Shown piece after piece: positions 13,601 to 24,437 of a DNA stretch of 64,000 bases. This stretch comes from Tieghemostelium lacteum (Eukaryota > Evosea > Eumycetozoa > Dictyosteliales > Raperosteliaceae). The DNA is taken from the NCBI GenBank assembly GCA_001606155.1, contig LODT01000031.1, positions 124,001 through 188,000 on the forward strand. Direction: 5' to 3'. Positions within the stretch are counted from its first letter, which is position 1; every line of letters begins with the position of its first letter. Both the position numbers and the translations under genes were made by a program. The notes beneath the pieces were generated by a model, which worked only from the letters and a program-made list of their open reading frames with translations, was not told the DNA's origin and did no database searches.

Positions 13601-14321
13601 TGAAGGCCCTTCAACACCTTCACCTTCCACAACCAATAGTGCCAGTGGAAATGCACCCATTGTGAATATAGGTCATTTTAATGAAAAACAACCAGTTGCT
13701 GTTGTAGCTGATCTTGGTACTGTTTATGATTCAATAAGTTCAAGATTACTAGGAAGAATAGTTGATAATCCTATATACCTGGCACCAGAGATTCTTAAAG
13801 GTCAGTGGTATGATTCGAGATCTGATGTCTACAGTTTTGGTGTTATTCTCTATGAAATGGTCTCTAAACAAGGTGGTTATTTCTCTGAAATTACATTCTT
13901 TGGTGGTATTGAAGATATGGTACTAAAAGGTAAAAGACCACCACTACCACAAATTTCAGTGGATTCCAACAATGATCAAAATATGATTACAAACTATTTG
14001 ACACTTTTACAACAATGTTGGAACCAGGATCCAAACCAAAGACCAACATTCCAGAAGATTATTAATATTCTCTCTCAGATTTCATCGGTACAAACCTCAC
14101 AGATTACCAATCCAGGTTTTAATAGTATAGGTAGAAATAACACAACATTCCAAACATCAAGATCCACTCTCAATTCTAGTAATAACAGTATTAACTCAGG
14201 TAACTCTACACCACAATGGGGTGCCTCTCCCAATTCCTCTCCTGTATTGAATAGTTCAAATTCAAAAATCTCACCAAAACCACTATTGGGAGAAGCTCGT
14301 ACTTCTCCTATTAAAAAATAA
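7650..14321 (+). CDS. giant Roco-type protein: RhoGAP-like, GRAM, inactive myotubularin, LRR, degenerate Roc, COR, TKL kinase
   Basis: Exons 7650-10880 and 10956-14321 join in phase 0 inside an LRR, giving 2198 residues. In order: a RhoGAP-like fold at about 10-195 (SLFGVSLNKLSSK; LVNLYLEKLTQPLF) without the usual GxFR arginine finger; a GRAM domain at about 260-385; a myotubularin domain at about 440-870 whose phosphatase loop reads MIQSGDGHDYDEL at about 680, so the catalytic Cys and Arg are missing; LRRs at about 875-1195; a Roc remnant at about 1220-1410 whose P-loop region (ILGLNNLKSNKT) lacks the second glycine; COR at about 1455-1765; and a kinase at about 1795-2120. The kinase keeps ELGRGGFGIVYRG, VAIKK, HHNDLKPPN and DLG, so it may be active. 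Dictyostelium Pats1 also joins a myotubularin domain to LRR-Roc-COR-kinase, but this protein lacks WD40 repeats. Confidence 0.85.
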
Positions 14322-14581
14322 TCATATTTATTTTTTGTAATAATTAAAATAAAAAATATATCGAATATATATATATCTAGATTTCGCTTATATTGTTAAA
14401 AATGATATGGATTCAATGGTTAAATGCAAAATTATAATAATACAAAATTTTTAAAAAAAATCAAATAACCCACACTGTGGTATAATAACTTCTAAAAATA
14501 AAAAAACATCATTTAATTTTTTTTTTAATTTATCAATCAATCGTATATACACTCACCTATTCCTAACATTTAATTTAAAAA

Positions 14582-17500
14582 ATGGCAGGTAAGTTAATTA
14601 ATAGTTTCATTATTATTAATATTTGTACTTACTTTTGGAATATGTTTAGAGGAACTAGATGATTTATTAAATGAAATGCTAATGGAATCCGAGTTGTCAA
14701 CTCAACAACAGCAACAGCAACAACAGAAACCAATAAAAAATGTAACAATTCAACCTGAACAAATTCAATCCAATAACAGTAGTAATAATAATAATTTTGT
14801 ATCACCACAACAACAATCAAACAACAACGGTAACAGTAATTATATTGATAAAAGAAAATCTAGACTATCACAACATCAGGATGCTATAGGTGGTGGATTT
14901 GATATTTTAGATTCACTTTTGAATGATGTCAGTAATGAATCTATTCGTAATTCAATTAAACAAGATAACTCTAGAATTAAGAGTTTAAGATTAACATCAA
15001 CATATGATCTTGAAACTACTCTAAAAGATTTAGAGGAAACATTTTCAAATCCACCACAAACACAACTACACAAGAGAAAACCATCTGCATTCTTATCTAA
15101 ATTATCAACTACACAAACTCCACCACAACCACCAAATACCAAACCTAGCGCAACTGTAAAACAACCAGAACAACAACCTCAACAAGCAGAAGAATTTAAA
15201 TTACCACCACCTCCACCACCTATTGCAAAATTATCAAATCAAGTACAAAACATTAGTAATAAAGATTTATCACAATTGGGTGGTAGTGCTGGTTCTTCAC
15301 AAATGAAGAAATTCCAAGTATCAGAGACTACAGAAATGGCACATATACTCACAAAAGATGCTATAGATGCTGCTGATCTTTTAGATCAAATGATTGAATC
15401 TTTTGGTGGTTTACCTCCAACACCACCATCAATAACACCTGTAAACCAAACTTCTACTAATGTTACATCTGGTAAAGAAAATCCAATCAGTCCCAGACCT
15501 ATAAATGGTAGTTCAACAGTTAGAGGTATGAAATTAGGTCAAGCTGTAGATTTACAAGTTACACCATCACCTAAAGCACCTACTCCTATACCAACACTAT
15601 CATCACCTCCTATTCATCCAATATCAGCACAGGTAAATAGTGATCAGTTATTAGATGATATGATTCAACAGTTTAAAGAATCAACTTCATCAATACCAAA
15701 AAGTAACCTTTCAACTGCTGTTAGACCTGTATTTAATCAACAAAGCTATACTATATCACCAGAAGAACAGCAACAACAACACTCTGGTCTAATACAAAAT
15801 AAGAATGCACATAATGTGGATGAAGATTTGGTATCTAAAATTCTAGGTGATAATGATATAGAGGATTCCAATGGACAACAGGTAAAAGGTCAATCATTTG
15901 AGAATATTAATCTATCAGATAAATCATGGTATATAAAGGTACCTAATCTCTCTGATCAGGAGAAAAACAATACATTGGGGTCAGGTAATAATGGCCAAAC
16001 AAAGAGAGCTGGTGTCTATAAAGAAAAGAGAATTGTTTGTAAATCATGGGATTTTATTACACCACAAGCTACTCCACAACTATTCCATGAGATTGAACAG
16101 TTGATTGCCATTAAACATCCAAATATTATACCATTAGTAGGTGCAAGTTTTGATCAACATTTTCTCACCTTCTCAGAGTATATCACTGCCAATAACTTGG
16201 ATTTGGTTCTTAGAAATCTAGATGAACAAACTGAACTTCAAACCATTGTGAGACTAGGTGAAGAAATTGCAGCTGCCATGGCTTTCCTTCACTCATTTAA
16301 CATTGTTCATCGTTCATTGCATCCAAAGAATATCCTATTGAATAGTGACTTGAAAGTTTCAATCAAAGACTACGGTTTCACAAGTCTAAAAGATGAAACA
16401 CTTAGAAAGAAACTCTTGTCACCACTGTCCAATCAGATTAAACATCACCAATATTTGGCACCAGAGCTCTATAATGTAGTTTTAGGTGGTAAAGGTGGAT
16501 ATGATCAGAAAGTTGATGTTTTCAGTTTTGGTGTACTTCTTTGGGAAATGTTTGCTAGAGATCTAAAATTGAGTGACTTGAAATCCAATACTATCAATGG
16601 ATATACACATTATCTCAGACCATCACTTTCCAATTGTCCATTCACTTTGGAGAAATTAATTCGTTTGTGTATCAGTACTGATCCTTCAGTTAGACCATCT
16701 TTCCAAACCATCCTAAAAATTCTTAGACAACCATTACACACTCTACAGAGATACCAAAAACCAACTAATAGTACTTCCAATGGCGATAGTCAACAACAAA
16801 CCGTTGATAGTAAGGCTCAATTACAGGAATACAATGAAAAGAGAGACAAGATCATTCGTTTACATGGTATTTGTAAGAATTTAGTGGATCAACCACTACT
16901 CAGTAACCTGTCAAAAGCTGCATCTACTATAGAATCTATTTGTAAGAATACAGACTATCATCAATTCATTCTAGAGTTGGACTTTATTCCACTGATATTT
17001 ACAATAATGGAGAATCTATATGAAGATATTCAAATTTTATGTCTAAAGATATTCAATCTATTGATTACTGAAGATCCATCATCTGAACCAATTCAAGATA
17101 ATTTCAGAAATCTGTTAGGTATCAATGTTCTAATGCAGTCATTGACATCAAAGAATGAAACTATTATATTCCAAGCACTTAGAATTCTTGCAACACTCTC
17201 ACACAAAGAGGAATCACGTTTAGAAATTCTCTCTAAAAATGGAGTACATCTTCTCATTCCAATGGTCAGCAATCAAAATGAATCCATTAAAATGCAAGTT
17301 ATATGGAATCTCTCACTGTTACTGGAATCTCAGCAATGTCAAGATGAATTTGTTCGTCTTGGTGGTGTTCAGTTACTAGTAGATATGTTTGTCTTCTCTA
17401 AAAACAATGGTTTTGATTTGAGATTGGCTTCAGCACTCTCCAAAGTGCTCCCAATTAAGGCATGTCAAGAGATTATAAATACAGGTCCCTACAGAGAAAG

Positions 17501-17849
17501 AGTAATGAAGAAATACATTCAACTATTGGGTGATATTGATTTTGAAACTCTCAGAATGTTAGGATTGGAAGCTATTGCCTGTCTAGTTGGTGATAAAGAA
17601 AATCAAAATCTACTAATTAACGATGATGTTATTACTTTATTTTCAGAATATCTTCAATTGGATGCACGTAATGATGTAGCTCCACAAATGACTGCCATTA
17701 AAATTCTATTGACTCTAGCCATTGATCACCAAAATATTCCATATCTAACTTCAAAATCCTATATCATCCCATCACTTGAAATATTATTACAATCTCCACA
17801 TCCCTCCATTCAGAAAGCTTCTGAAAAACTTTTGAATCTATTAAAATAA
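14582..17849 (+). CDS. TKL-family pseudokinase with paxillin-like LD motifs and ARM repeats
   Basis: Exon 1 is only seven bases (14582-14588, ATGGCAG). After a 61-base intron, exon 2 (14650-17849) continues to give 1068 residues starting MAEELDDLLNEML. That opening is an LDxLLxxL motif like those of paxillin. Related short motifs recur at LDSLLNDV (about 89), ADLLDQMIESF (about 242) and QLLDDMIQQF (about 333) in a Pro/Gln-rich disordered half. The kinase domain (about 450-695) has VCK for the lysine motif and DYG for DFG, but HRS replaces HRD, so the catalytic base is gone. The C-terminal third (about 740-1066) consists of armadillo-like helical repeats. A scaffold role is inferred. Confidence 0.8.
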
Positions 17850-17898
17850 AAAATTGTGATTCAGATGTATATAACTTTTGAATCCCCACTCAAACTCT

Positions 17899-18210
17899 CT
17901 ATTCTTTGTATTCTTTACCTGGAATTGGTTTTTGTTCCCAATTTGAAAAATCAATCTTTTTTGTCATTTTCTATCATACCCACATGTTAGTTTCATCTGA
18001 CATTATAATAATATTATAAAAACATTAACATACATCGTATTCCTCTTCAAGTGTAGTAGGTTTTTGATTGGGGTCACCAAATCTTTTATTATCCCATCTT
18101 TCAAATTTGTGTTGCATAAAATGTGTTAATACTGCATAGGAAACCAATGTTACAGCAAACATTGGTAACATTACTGATGTTAATGATGATTTCTTAAAAT
18201 TAAATACCAT
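17899..18210 (-). CDS. cox16: COX16-like cytochrome c oxidase assembly factor
   Basis: Two exons (18210-18034 and 17970-17899, 63-base intron, phase 0) encode 82 residues. A short N-terminus leads to one membrane helix (SVMLPMFAVTLVSYAVLTHF), then KFERWDNKR, then LEEEYDKMTKKIDFSNWEQ and a Pro-rich end. This matches the COX16 pattern of a single helix, a basic segment, LE.EYEK, (F/I)D.W..I..P. COX16 is a mitochondrial inner-membrane protein needed to assemble complex IV. The second exon is too short to be noticed without splicing; unspliced, the protein would end at YDVC. It is tail to tail with the pseudokinase gene, 49 bases apart. Confidence 0.75.
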
Positions 18211-18303
18211 TGTGGTTAGAAGTGTTCAGTTTCCAGATAGAAAAATGAAATAAAAAAATTTTTGAATTAATTGATTATTGGATTCGTTCGTTATTGCATA
18301 AAA

Positions 18304-19503
18304 ATGATATCATTATTTAAACATTTAAACAAACAAAATCTAATCAAATCAAATTATTATAAAAATATATTAAATTATGGTACTAGTAGTAGTAGCGGTA
18401 GAGATAAAAAAGAATATATAGATAATAAAAATACACATCCAAAGTCAGATAGAGCTAGTAGTAGAGATAAATATGTTTTGTACAATGAAAATGAAAAGAA
18501 TGATATTGAAATTAGAGAATTTATAAAGTCACAAGCAATAAGTGGTAGTAAGAGTGGGGATGTACAATTTGCAGAAGCTAAACCAATGAACAGAAGCCAA
18601 AAAAGAAAGATGCAATTTAAACTTTTTAGAAATCCAGAAAATATAGTAGTTGCAGGTCAGGTATCACCTCGATCTATAGTACCAAGTCATATTGATCTAC
18701 CACCTTATGCCAAAGGTGAAGAAGTTATCGATATGGAATTGGATGATGATATTGAGATTCACAGTGAACAGTCTATACAGTCCATGAGAGAATCATGTAA
18801 ATTGGCAAAAGAGATTTTAGAATATGCATCAACCTTGATTAAACCCGGTTTGACAACTGACGAATTGGATAAACTAGTTCATCAGGAGATTATTAATCGT
18901 GGTGCATATCCATCACCATTGGGATACAAAGGATTTCCAAAATCAATTTGTACATCGATAAATGAGGTTTTGTGTCACGGTATACCAGATAGTAGACCAC
19001 TGTGTCAAGGTGATATAATATCAGTTGACATTACAGTATACTACAAGGGATATCATGGGGACACATGTGCTACTTTTATAGTTGGTGGTACTACCAATGA
19101 TCTAGCTGCAACTAAACTTTTGGAAATCTCTAAAAAGGCTATGGAAGCTGGTATTAAGGCTGTCAAACCAGGCAGACCATTTAGTGATATTGGAAAAGCC
19201 ATTCAAACTTATGTACATCAACATTCATTTTCACTGCCACCAGATTTCACTGGTCATGGAATAGGAAAAGTATTTCATAGCACACCATTTGTCTTTCATT
19301 GTGTAAATGATTTGGAATACATAATGAAACCAGGTATGATTTTTACTGTAGAACCAATTGTTGTTGAATCCACTAACCCATATACCGAATGGAAAATGTG
19401 GGATGATAATTGGACAATTTCATCTACAGAAGGTGGTTGGGCTTCTCAATTTGAGCATACAGTATTAGTTACCCAAGACGGTGTAGAAATTCTAACAAAA
19501 TAA
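18304..19503 (+). CDS. metap1d: methionine aminopeptidase, type I, probably mitochondrial
   Basis: Removes N-terminal methionine from new proteins. The frame opens earlier at a TTG, but the ATG at 18304 gives 399 residues with a basic, Ser/Asn-rich leader (MISLFKHLNKQNLIKSNYYK) like a mitochondrial presequence. The metal-binding residues of the pita-bread fold are present: Asp in DIISVDITVYYKGYHGDTC, His in TGHGIGKVFH, Glu in FTVEPIV and Glu in SQFEHTVLV. CHGIPD supplies the usual substrate histidine. The zinc-finger head of cytosolic MetAP1 is absent, which also fits the mitochondrial/plastid (1D) class. It shares a 93-base divergent spacer with cox16. Confidence 0.9.
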   Translation: MISLFKHLNKQNLIKSNYYKNILNYGTSSSSGRDKKEYIDNKNTHPKSDRASSRDKYVLYNENEKNDIEIREFIKSQAISGSKSGDVQFAEAKPMNRSQKRKMQFKLFRNPENIVVAGQVSPRSIVPSHIDLPPYAKGEEVIDMELDDDIEIHSEQSIQSMRESCKLAKEILEYASTLIKPGLTTDELDKLVHQEIINRGAYPSPLGYKGFPKSICTSINEVLCHGIPDSRPLCQGDIISVDITVYYKGYHGDTCATFIVGGTTNDLAATKLLEISKKAMEAGIKAVKPGRPFSDIGKAIQTYVHQHSFSLPPDFTGHGIGKVFHSTPFVFHCVNDLEYIMKPGMIFTVEPIVVESTNPYTEWKMWDDNWTISSTEGGWASQFEHTVLVTQDGVEILTK

Positions 19504-19751
19504 ATTAACCCCCAAAAATTTATATTATATTCGAAGATGATGAAGTAGTAGAAGTAGAAGGGTGTGTAGGTGTGAGAAATGAAGGTTATTTTGTATTTAT
19601 TAAATATATAATATATAATATGGGAGTGAGTTGGTAAGGTAGGTGATGACTAGACAAAAAGATTTGTCTTTTAAAATCAAAAGAAGCAAGAATTTCAGTT
19701 GGTATTTATACAAAGAAGGATTCTACTTTTCGGAAGGAGGTGAGTGTTTTT

Positions 19752-20149
19752 TTATCTATATCTTTTATCTCTTGACCAAGAATCATTATCAATATCTCTA
19801 TCCCTTTCTGATAATTTATCAAAAGTGGAATAGCCAGATTCTTTTGAAAATTTATCTCTTCCACCAATATTATTGTAGGAGGGGTTCTCAGAATAACCAT
19901 TATAATCATTATCTCTACTTTGGTGATTATTATAGAGATCTTTTGGACCATAAAATTTTTTATCATTGATTGGTTCTTGGTAATCTCTATCTCTGTCAAC
20001 TGAACCTCTAAAATGTTTTCTATCACGTTCTCTGCTGTTATCTCTATCTCTCTCTCTATCTCTTTCACGATCTCTATCCTTTTCACGTGGTTCTCTAATA
20101 TCTTTTGGTGAATAATAACCACTATTGTATTTACTATCATTATATTTAC

Positions 20150-20180
<31 letters not shown>

Positions 20181-21575
20181 GTTATCTAATTTATCATTAT
20201 ATTTTGAGGATGAAGATCTACTACTGTCATTATAGTGATTGTAGTAAGGTGGAGGAGATAGATTTCTATCGTCAAGTGAGTCTCTATAGTTATCATTATT
20301 TGATCTTCTTTGGTCTAACCAGTCTGGGTTTTCCCAATACTTGTTATTTTGTGATTGGTAATGTGGAGGTGGTGGAGGTGGGAATAAATTAAAATCATAG
20401 GAATATGGGTCACCTCTATGTGGACGATTAGATGATGAGTTATTTCCATTTCCATATATTTGTGGTGGGGGTGGCGGTGGATGTGGTCCATAGTAATGAT
20501 GTGGAGGTGGAGGTAGACCATAGTGATGATGTAGAAAAACATTATCATCCATGTAGTGGTGTGGTGGAACTGGTGGGTGTGGATAATGATGTGGAGCGTG
20601 GTGAGCGTGTTGTGGTGGCATTACTTGTCTTCTATAATTCGCTATAATTTCCTCTGGATGACAACCTTTACATTTACATATTTTACAACCGTCCTCTGGT
20701 AATACACCTTTTCTTACACCAGATGGTACTTGACATAGACATGCTTTTCCAGTCTCTGAAAATGCTTTCATACAACTTCTACAACATCCATTCTTTAGTG
20801 GTCCATTAGGATCAAATGTTGTTGATGAACTACTATTTGAAAGTGTAGATTTTGTATCACTATTTTTATTATTATTGTTGTTATTATTACTATTCGATGT
20901 TGAAGAAGATTTAGTTGAATTGGTACTATGTGAATCTGGGTTATCTAATGGATGACATCCTACGCAATGACAAGTCAGACAACCATTAGGTCCTAATTCA
21001 CCCCTTCTTTGTGAAGTTGGTACTTGACATAAACATGCTCTACCATTTGTTCTTGCTTCTTTTGAGCAATTACTACAACATATTTGGTGTGTATTTACTG
21101 GTTTCAGTGTTGGTGTTGTATTACTACTATTATTGCTGCTATTGTTTCCTTTTTTATTTTTATCTCTGCTATCACGGTTTTCATTTTCATTATCGCTCTG
21201 GTTCTCTGAATCGGAATCAGATAAATCTGAATCTCTTTTTCTGTCAGGGAGTTTATCAAAATCAGGTTGTTCATCTCTTTCTCTTTTTCTACTTTTACTA
21301 TTGCTATTGTTGTTGTTGTTGTTACCTCTGTGTGTTGGTGGTGAGTTTTCCGTAGATTCATTGGATTGATAAGGTGGAGAGGAAGTAGCAGGAGTAGATT
21401 TTTGTGAATTCTTTCCATTTGACTTTAGTTCTGTGTGGTTGTTGCTGGTCCTTTTTTGGTGTGTTTTGGAGGAAGAAGATGCTGGTTTACAAGTACAAAA
21501 TTCACAGCATTTCTCTTCTGTACTCATTGTGCACTTGCATTTTCCAGACATTTCATCATCTTTATTAAAATCCAT
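19752..21575 (-). CDS. cysteine-rich double-repeat protein with RE/RD-rich tail
   Basis: I start it at the ATG at 21575 (607 residues) and not at the upstream TTG. After a Cys cluster near residues 12-30 (CKCTM, CCEFCTCK) come two related Cys-rich units. One begins CCSNCSKEARTNGRACLCQVP and ends CLTCHCVGCHP. The other begins CCRSCMKAFSETGKACLCQVP and ends CKICKCKGCHP. Each looks like a metal-binding module with about ten cysteines and a final CHP. Ser/Asn tracts, a His/Pro/Tyr-rich stretch and an Arg-Glu/Arg-Asp repeat region follow, the last as seen in splicing or RNA-associated proteins. A nuclear role is an inference. I cannot name the family. Confidence 0.75.
20151..20180. repeat. ATT trinucleotide tract inside the Cys-rich gene
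   Basis: About ten perfect ATT units on the + strand, read on the minus strand as poly-Asn. Such in-frame AAT tracts are typical of dictyostelid coding sequence. Confidence 0.9.
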
Positions 21576-22018
21576 TAATTTGAATTTTATAAAGCAATGC
21601 AATTCTCTAAAATAAAAAAAATCGAAGTTTTTTTAGACTTTTTTCAAAAAGAAGTGGTTGAAATTCCCTCCGCAACTGACAAAATACAGCTAACTTAAAT
21701 TATACATGTAGAATTTTAAAAAAAAACAAATAATAAAAATTTTTATTTAGTTGGAGTATTACAATACTCTAAAATTAAAATTTTCCAAGATTAATTAAAA
21801 ATCAAATTTCATTGTAATTGAAATTGAAAATTGAAAGATTATTGGTGGGAATTAATAAAATACAATTGATAGGGAAGTTCGAAATGAGTCATCGCTCAAT
21901 CTGATATTTTTATCAAATTTCTTGAATTTATCTCATTTGATCAAAAAAAAACAATAATATTAAAATGAAATTTTTTTTTTTTAAAAACATCAATTGAAAT
22001 TCAATATTACTCAAAAAA
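21576..22018. promoter_or_regulatory. divergent promoter region
   Basis: A 443-base A/T-rich gap between two head-to-head genes. T and A runs sit next to both starts. I see no ORF, RNA gene or repeat of note. Confidence 0.45.
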
Positions 22019-24294
22019 ATGAATAATAATAACACTAATACCCCACAAACTACCGGGGACCAATCTGTTTCTATAAAATCCATTGATGACATTAGATCAT
22101 TATTCATTGGAGCCAAATTAACTGTACCTATTGCAAAAACTATTTTAACATCTGTTTATCAAGATGAAGCCAAAATATTATTTTTGGTATTTTTAAATTC
22201 AATTGGTATGTGTTTATTAAGATTTTAAAATCTATATGTTAAATTATAATTCTAATTAAATGTTTTATTTATATAGATTTACATAGTACTGCCAAAATTT
22301 CATTTTTAGCAGCATCTTTTGATATTAAATCATATGAATATGCCAAAACCTTGTTGAATACCAACAAGTTTACCTTTGTAGAAATATTAAAAACTTTAAA
22401 GATTATGGACTCAAAGAGAGTCATCAAGAAACTTCAACAAAAGATTGAATCAATGAGAGATAAAAACAATATCAGAAAAGAAAAACTTGATAAAGTCACT
22501 GAAGACTATGTAAATACTAAATACTCTAATTTGGATGAAAAAGAACTTAACCAATTAAAGGAAAAATTAAAATCACATAATGCACCATTTCCAGTTAAAG
22601 CTGTTAAGCCAGTAACTACCACTGATGCCAAATCAACTAAAACCTCTAAAAAATCTACCAAAAAATCAACAGGTAGATCATCAACTAAAAAAGTAGGAAA
22701 TAAGAAATCCGATAGTGAAAATAATGACAATAATAATAATAATAATGAAGTTACTCCAGATAAAAATAAAACTGTTGAAATAAGTGAAGAAACTAAAAAG
22801 AAAATTGAAAAGAAAAGACAAGATCAGGAAAAGATTAGACTTAGATTAAAGAGATCAGTTGGTATGATTGAGAGTAAAATTCAAGAGTTGGAAGTCCACC
22901 AATACCAATCATCATTAAGTGGCAATATAATTAGAATTTTTAAAAATTGGTTCAAGACTGTTGACAAACAGACTCTAGAGTACTTTGCTCTAGGTCAACC
23001 AAAAGAAACTTGGACTAAATTGGCTGATATTTTACATTTCAGTAACAAAGATTTTCCAAATATGCCATGGTTCATTGGATATATGTTTGGTGACAAAGCA
23101 CCACAAGGATCCATTGTAGAGCAACTGGAGAATAGTGACAAAAAGTCTGATGATGAACTCATAAAGTTGTGGACTTTACATAAACCACCTTATTCATTCA
23201 TTAGAAAATCAATTGGTGATGGTAAATTGAATGATAATCTAAAATTGGAAATTGCAAAATACGAATCATTAAATACCCTTATTTGGTGGTTACACGAATT
23301 CAATACTACTGAAGTCCAAAAACTTATCATTGAGAGAATCAAATCTGGTGAACAGGTATCCACTATTGCTTTGGGTACACTAATTGAAAAAGTACTTCTA
23401 AATGATAGTATTAAAAAGGAACTCTATGAGGTCTTGGAAGGTACAACAATGAACAAGATCAATGATCTAAAATTGAAATTTTCATTGCCACCTCCAATTT
23501 CAATTCTCTCTGATAAATCAGGATCTATGCAAGTTGCTATTCGTTTGTCTATTATCGTTTCTTATTTGATAAGTAACTTGACTCCAGATTCAACATTGTC
23601 ATTCTTTGATACTTCTGATCATCCAACTCCAATTAAACCAAATTCCATTCAGGATATTGCTCGTTTGAATGAAACTATTAAAGCAAGTGGTGGTACAACT
23701 CCATCAGCAAGTCTTGCTCCATTACTAGAAAGAAAAGAGTCCAAGAGATACCTAGTAATGATCTCTGATGAGGAAGAGAATGGATCACCAAAATTCTCTG
23801 AAGTCTACAAAAACTACTTGCAAAATGTTAACCCAGAATGTAAATTAATTTTTGTTAGTTTCTTAGCCAACAATGCAAAAGGTCAAATGATTACAGAAAT
23901 CAAAAACAAATTGAACATTGATCCACTTCAATTTGTACTGGATAGAAATAAGCCAGATGTCACCAAGATTGATGCTATGCTTTCAGTCTTGTCTGCTGAA
24001 TCTGATCAATTCAAAACTCAGTTCAATCTCTTGATGAAATACAAGACTATGCATGGTGAGAAGAAATTCCTCAACTATGTAAATACACAGAGATCTAAAC
24101 TCTTGACCTATGCATTCAATGCTGAAATCATTATGGATCTCCTCTCTGACTTAAACAAATATGTTCAAAATCAGTTCACTGAAAAAGATCAAAAAGAGTT
24201 GGTTCAGTTCATCCAAAATGTTAAATCTCCAGAAAATGCTTTTGATTTGATTAATACTCTTAACCAAGAGTTACTGGTTCACACTCAAATTTAA
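22019..24294 (+). CDS. von Willebrand factor A-domain protein with intact MIDAS (TROVE-like layout)
   Basis: Exons 22019-22205 and 22277-24294 (71-base intron, phase 1) encode 734 residues. The N-terminal quarter is helical (LTVPIAKTILTSVYQDE; ISFLAASFDIKSYEYAKTLL), followed by a Lys-rich coiled stretch at about 125-260 with poly-Asn. A helical-repeat region leads to a vWA domain near 470-600. All three metal-site elements are present: SDKSGSM, GGTTPSAS and VMISDEE. Helical repeats followed by a MIDAS-bearing vWA domain resemble the layout of Ro60/TROVE RNA-binding proteins. I see no firm TROVE signature, so that is only a suggestion. No signal peptide is seen, so it is probably cytosolic. 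Confidence 0.75.
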
Positions 24295-24437
24295 ATGAAT
24301 AAATTAATCAACCTTTTTTTATTACCAATTAATTTTTTACTAGTAATTTTTATTATGATGTCATATTTTTAATATGTGCTTCCATTAGAAGAGCTTCAAT
24401 TATTCTAATTGTGTTGTTTGATTAAATTTATTTAATA

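Noticed and set aside
21104-21418. Minus- and plus-strand frames over the Cys-rich gene
   Set aside because: They consist of low-complexity complements (poly-Leu, poly-Tyr, poly-Cys) of Asn/Ser/Asp codons.
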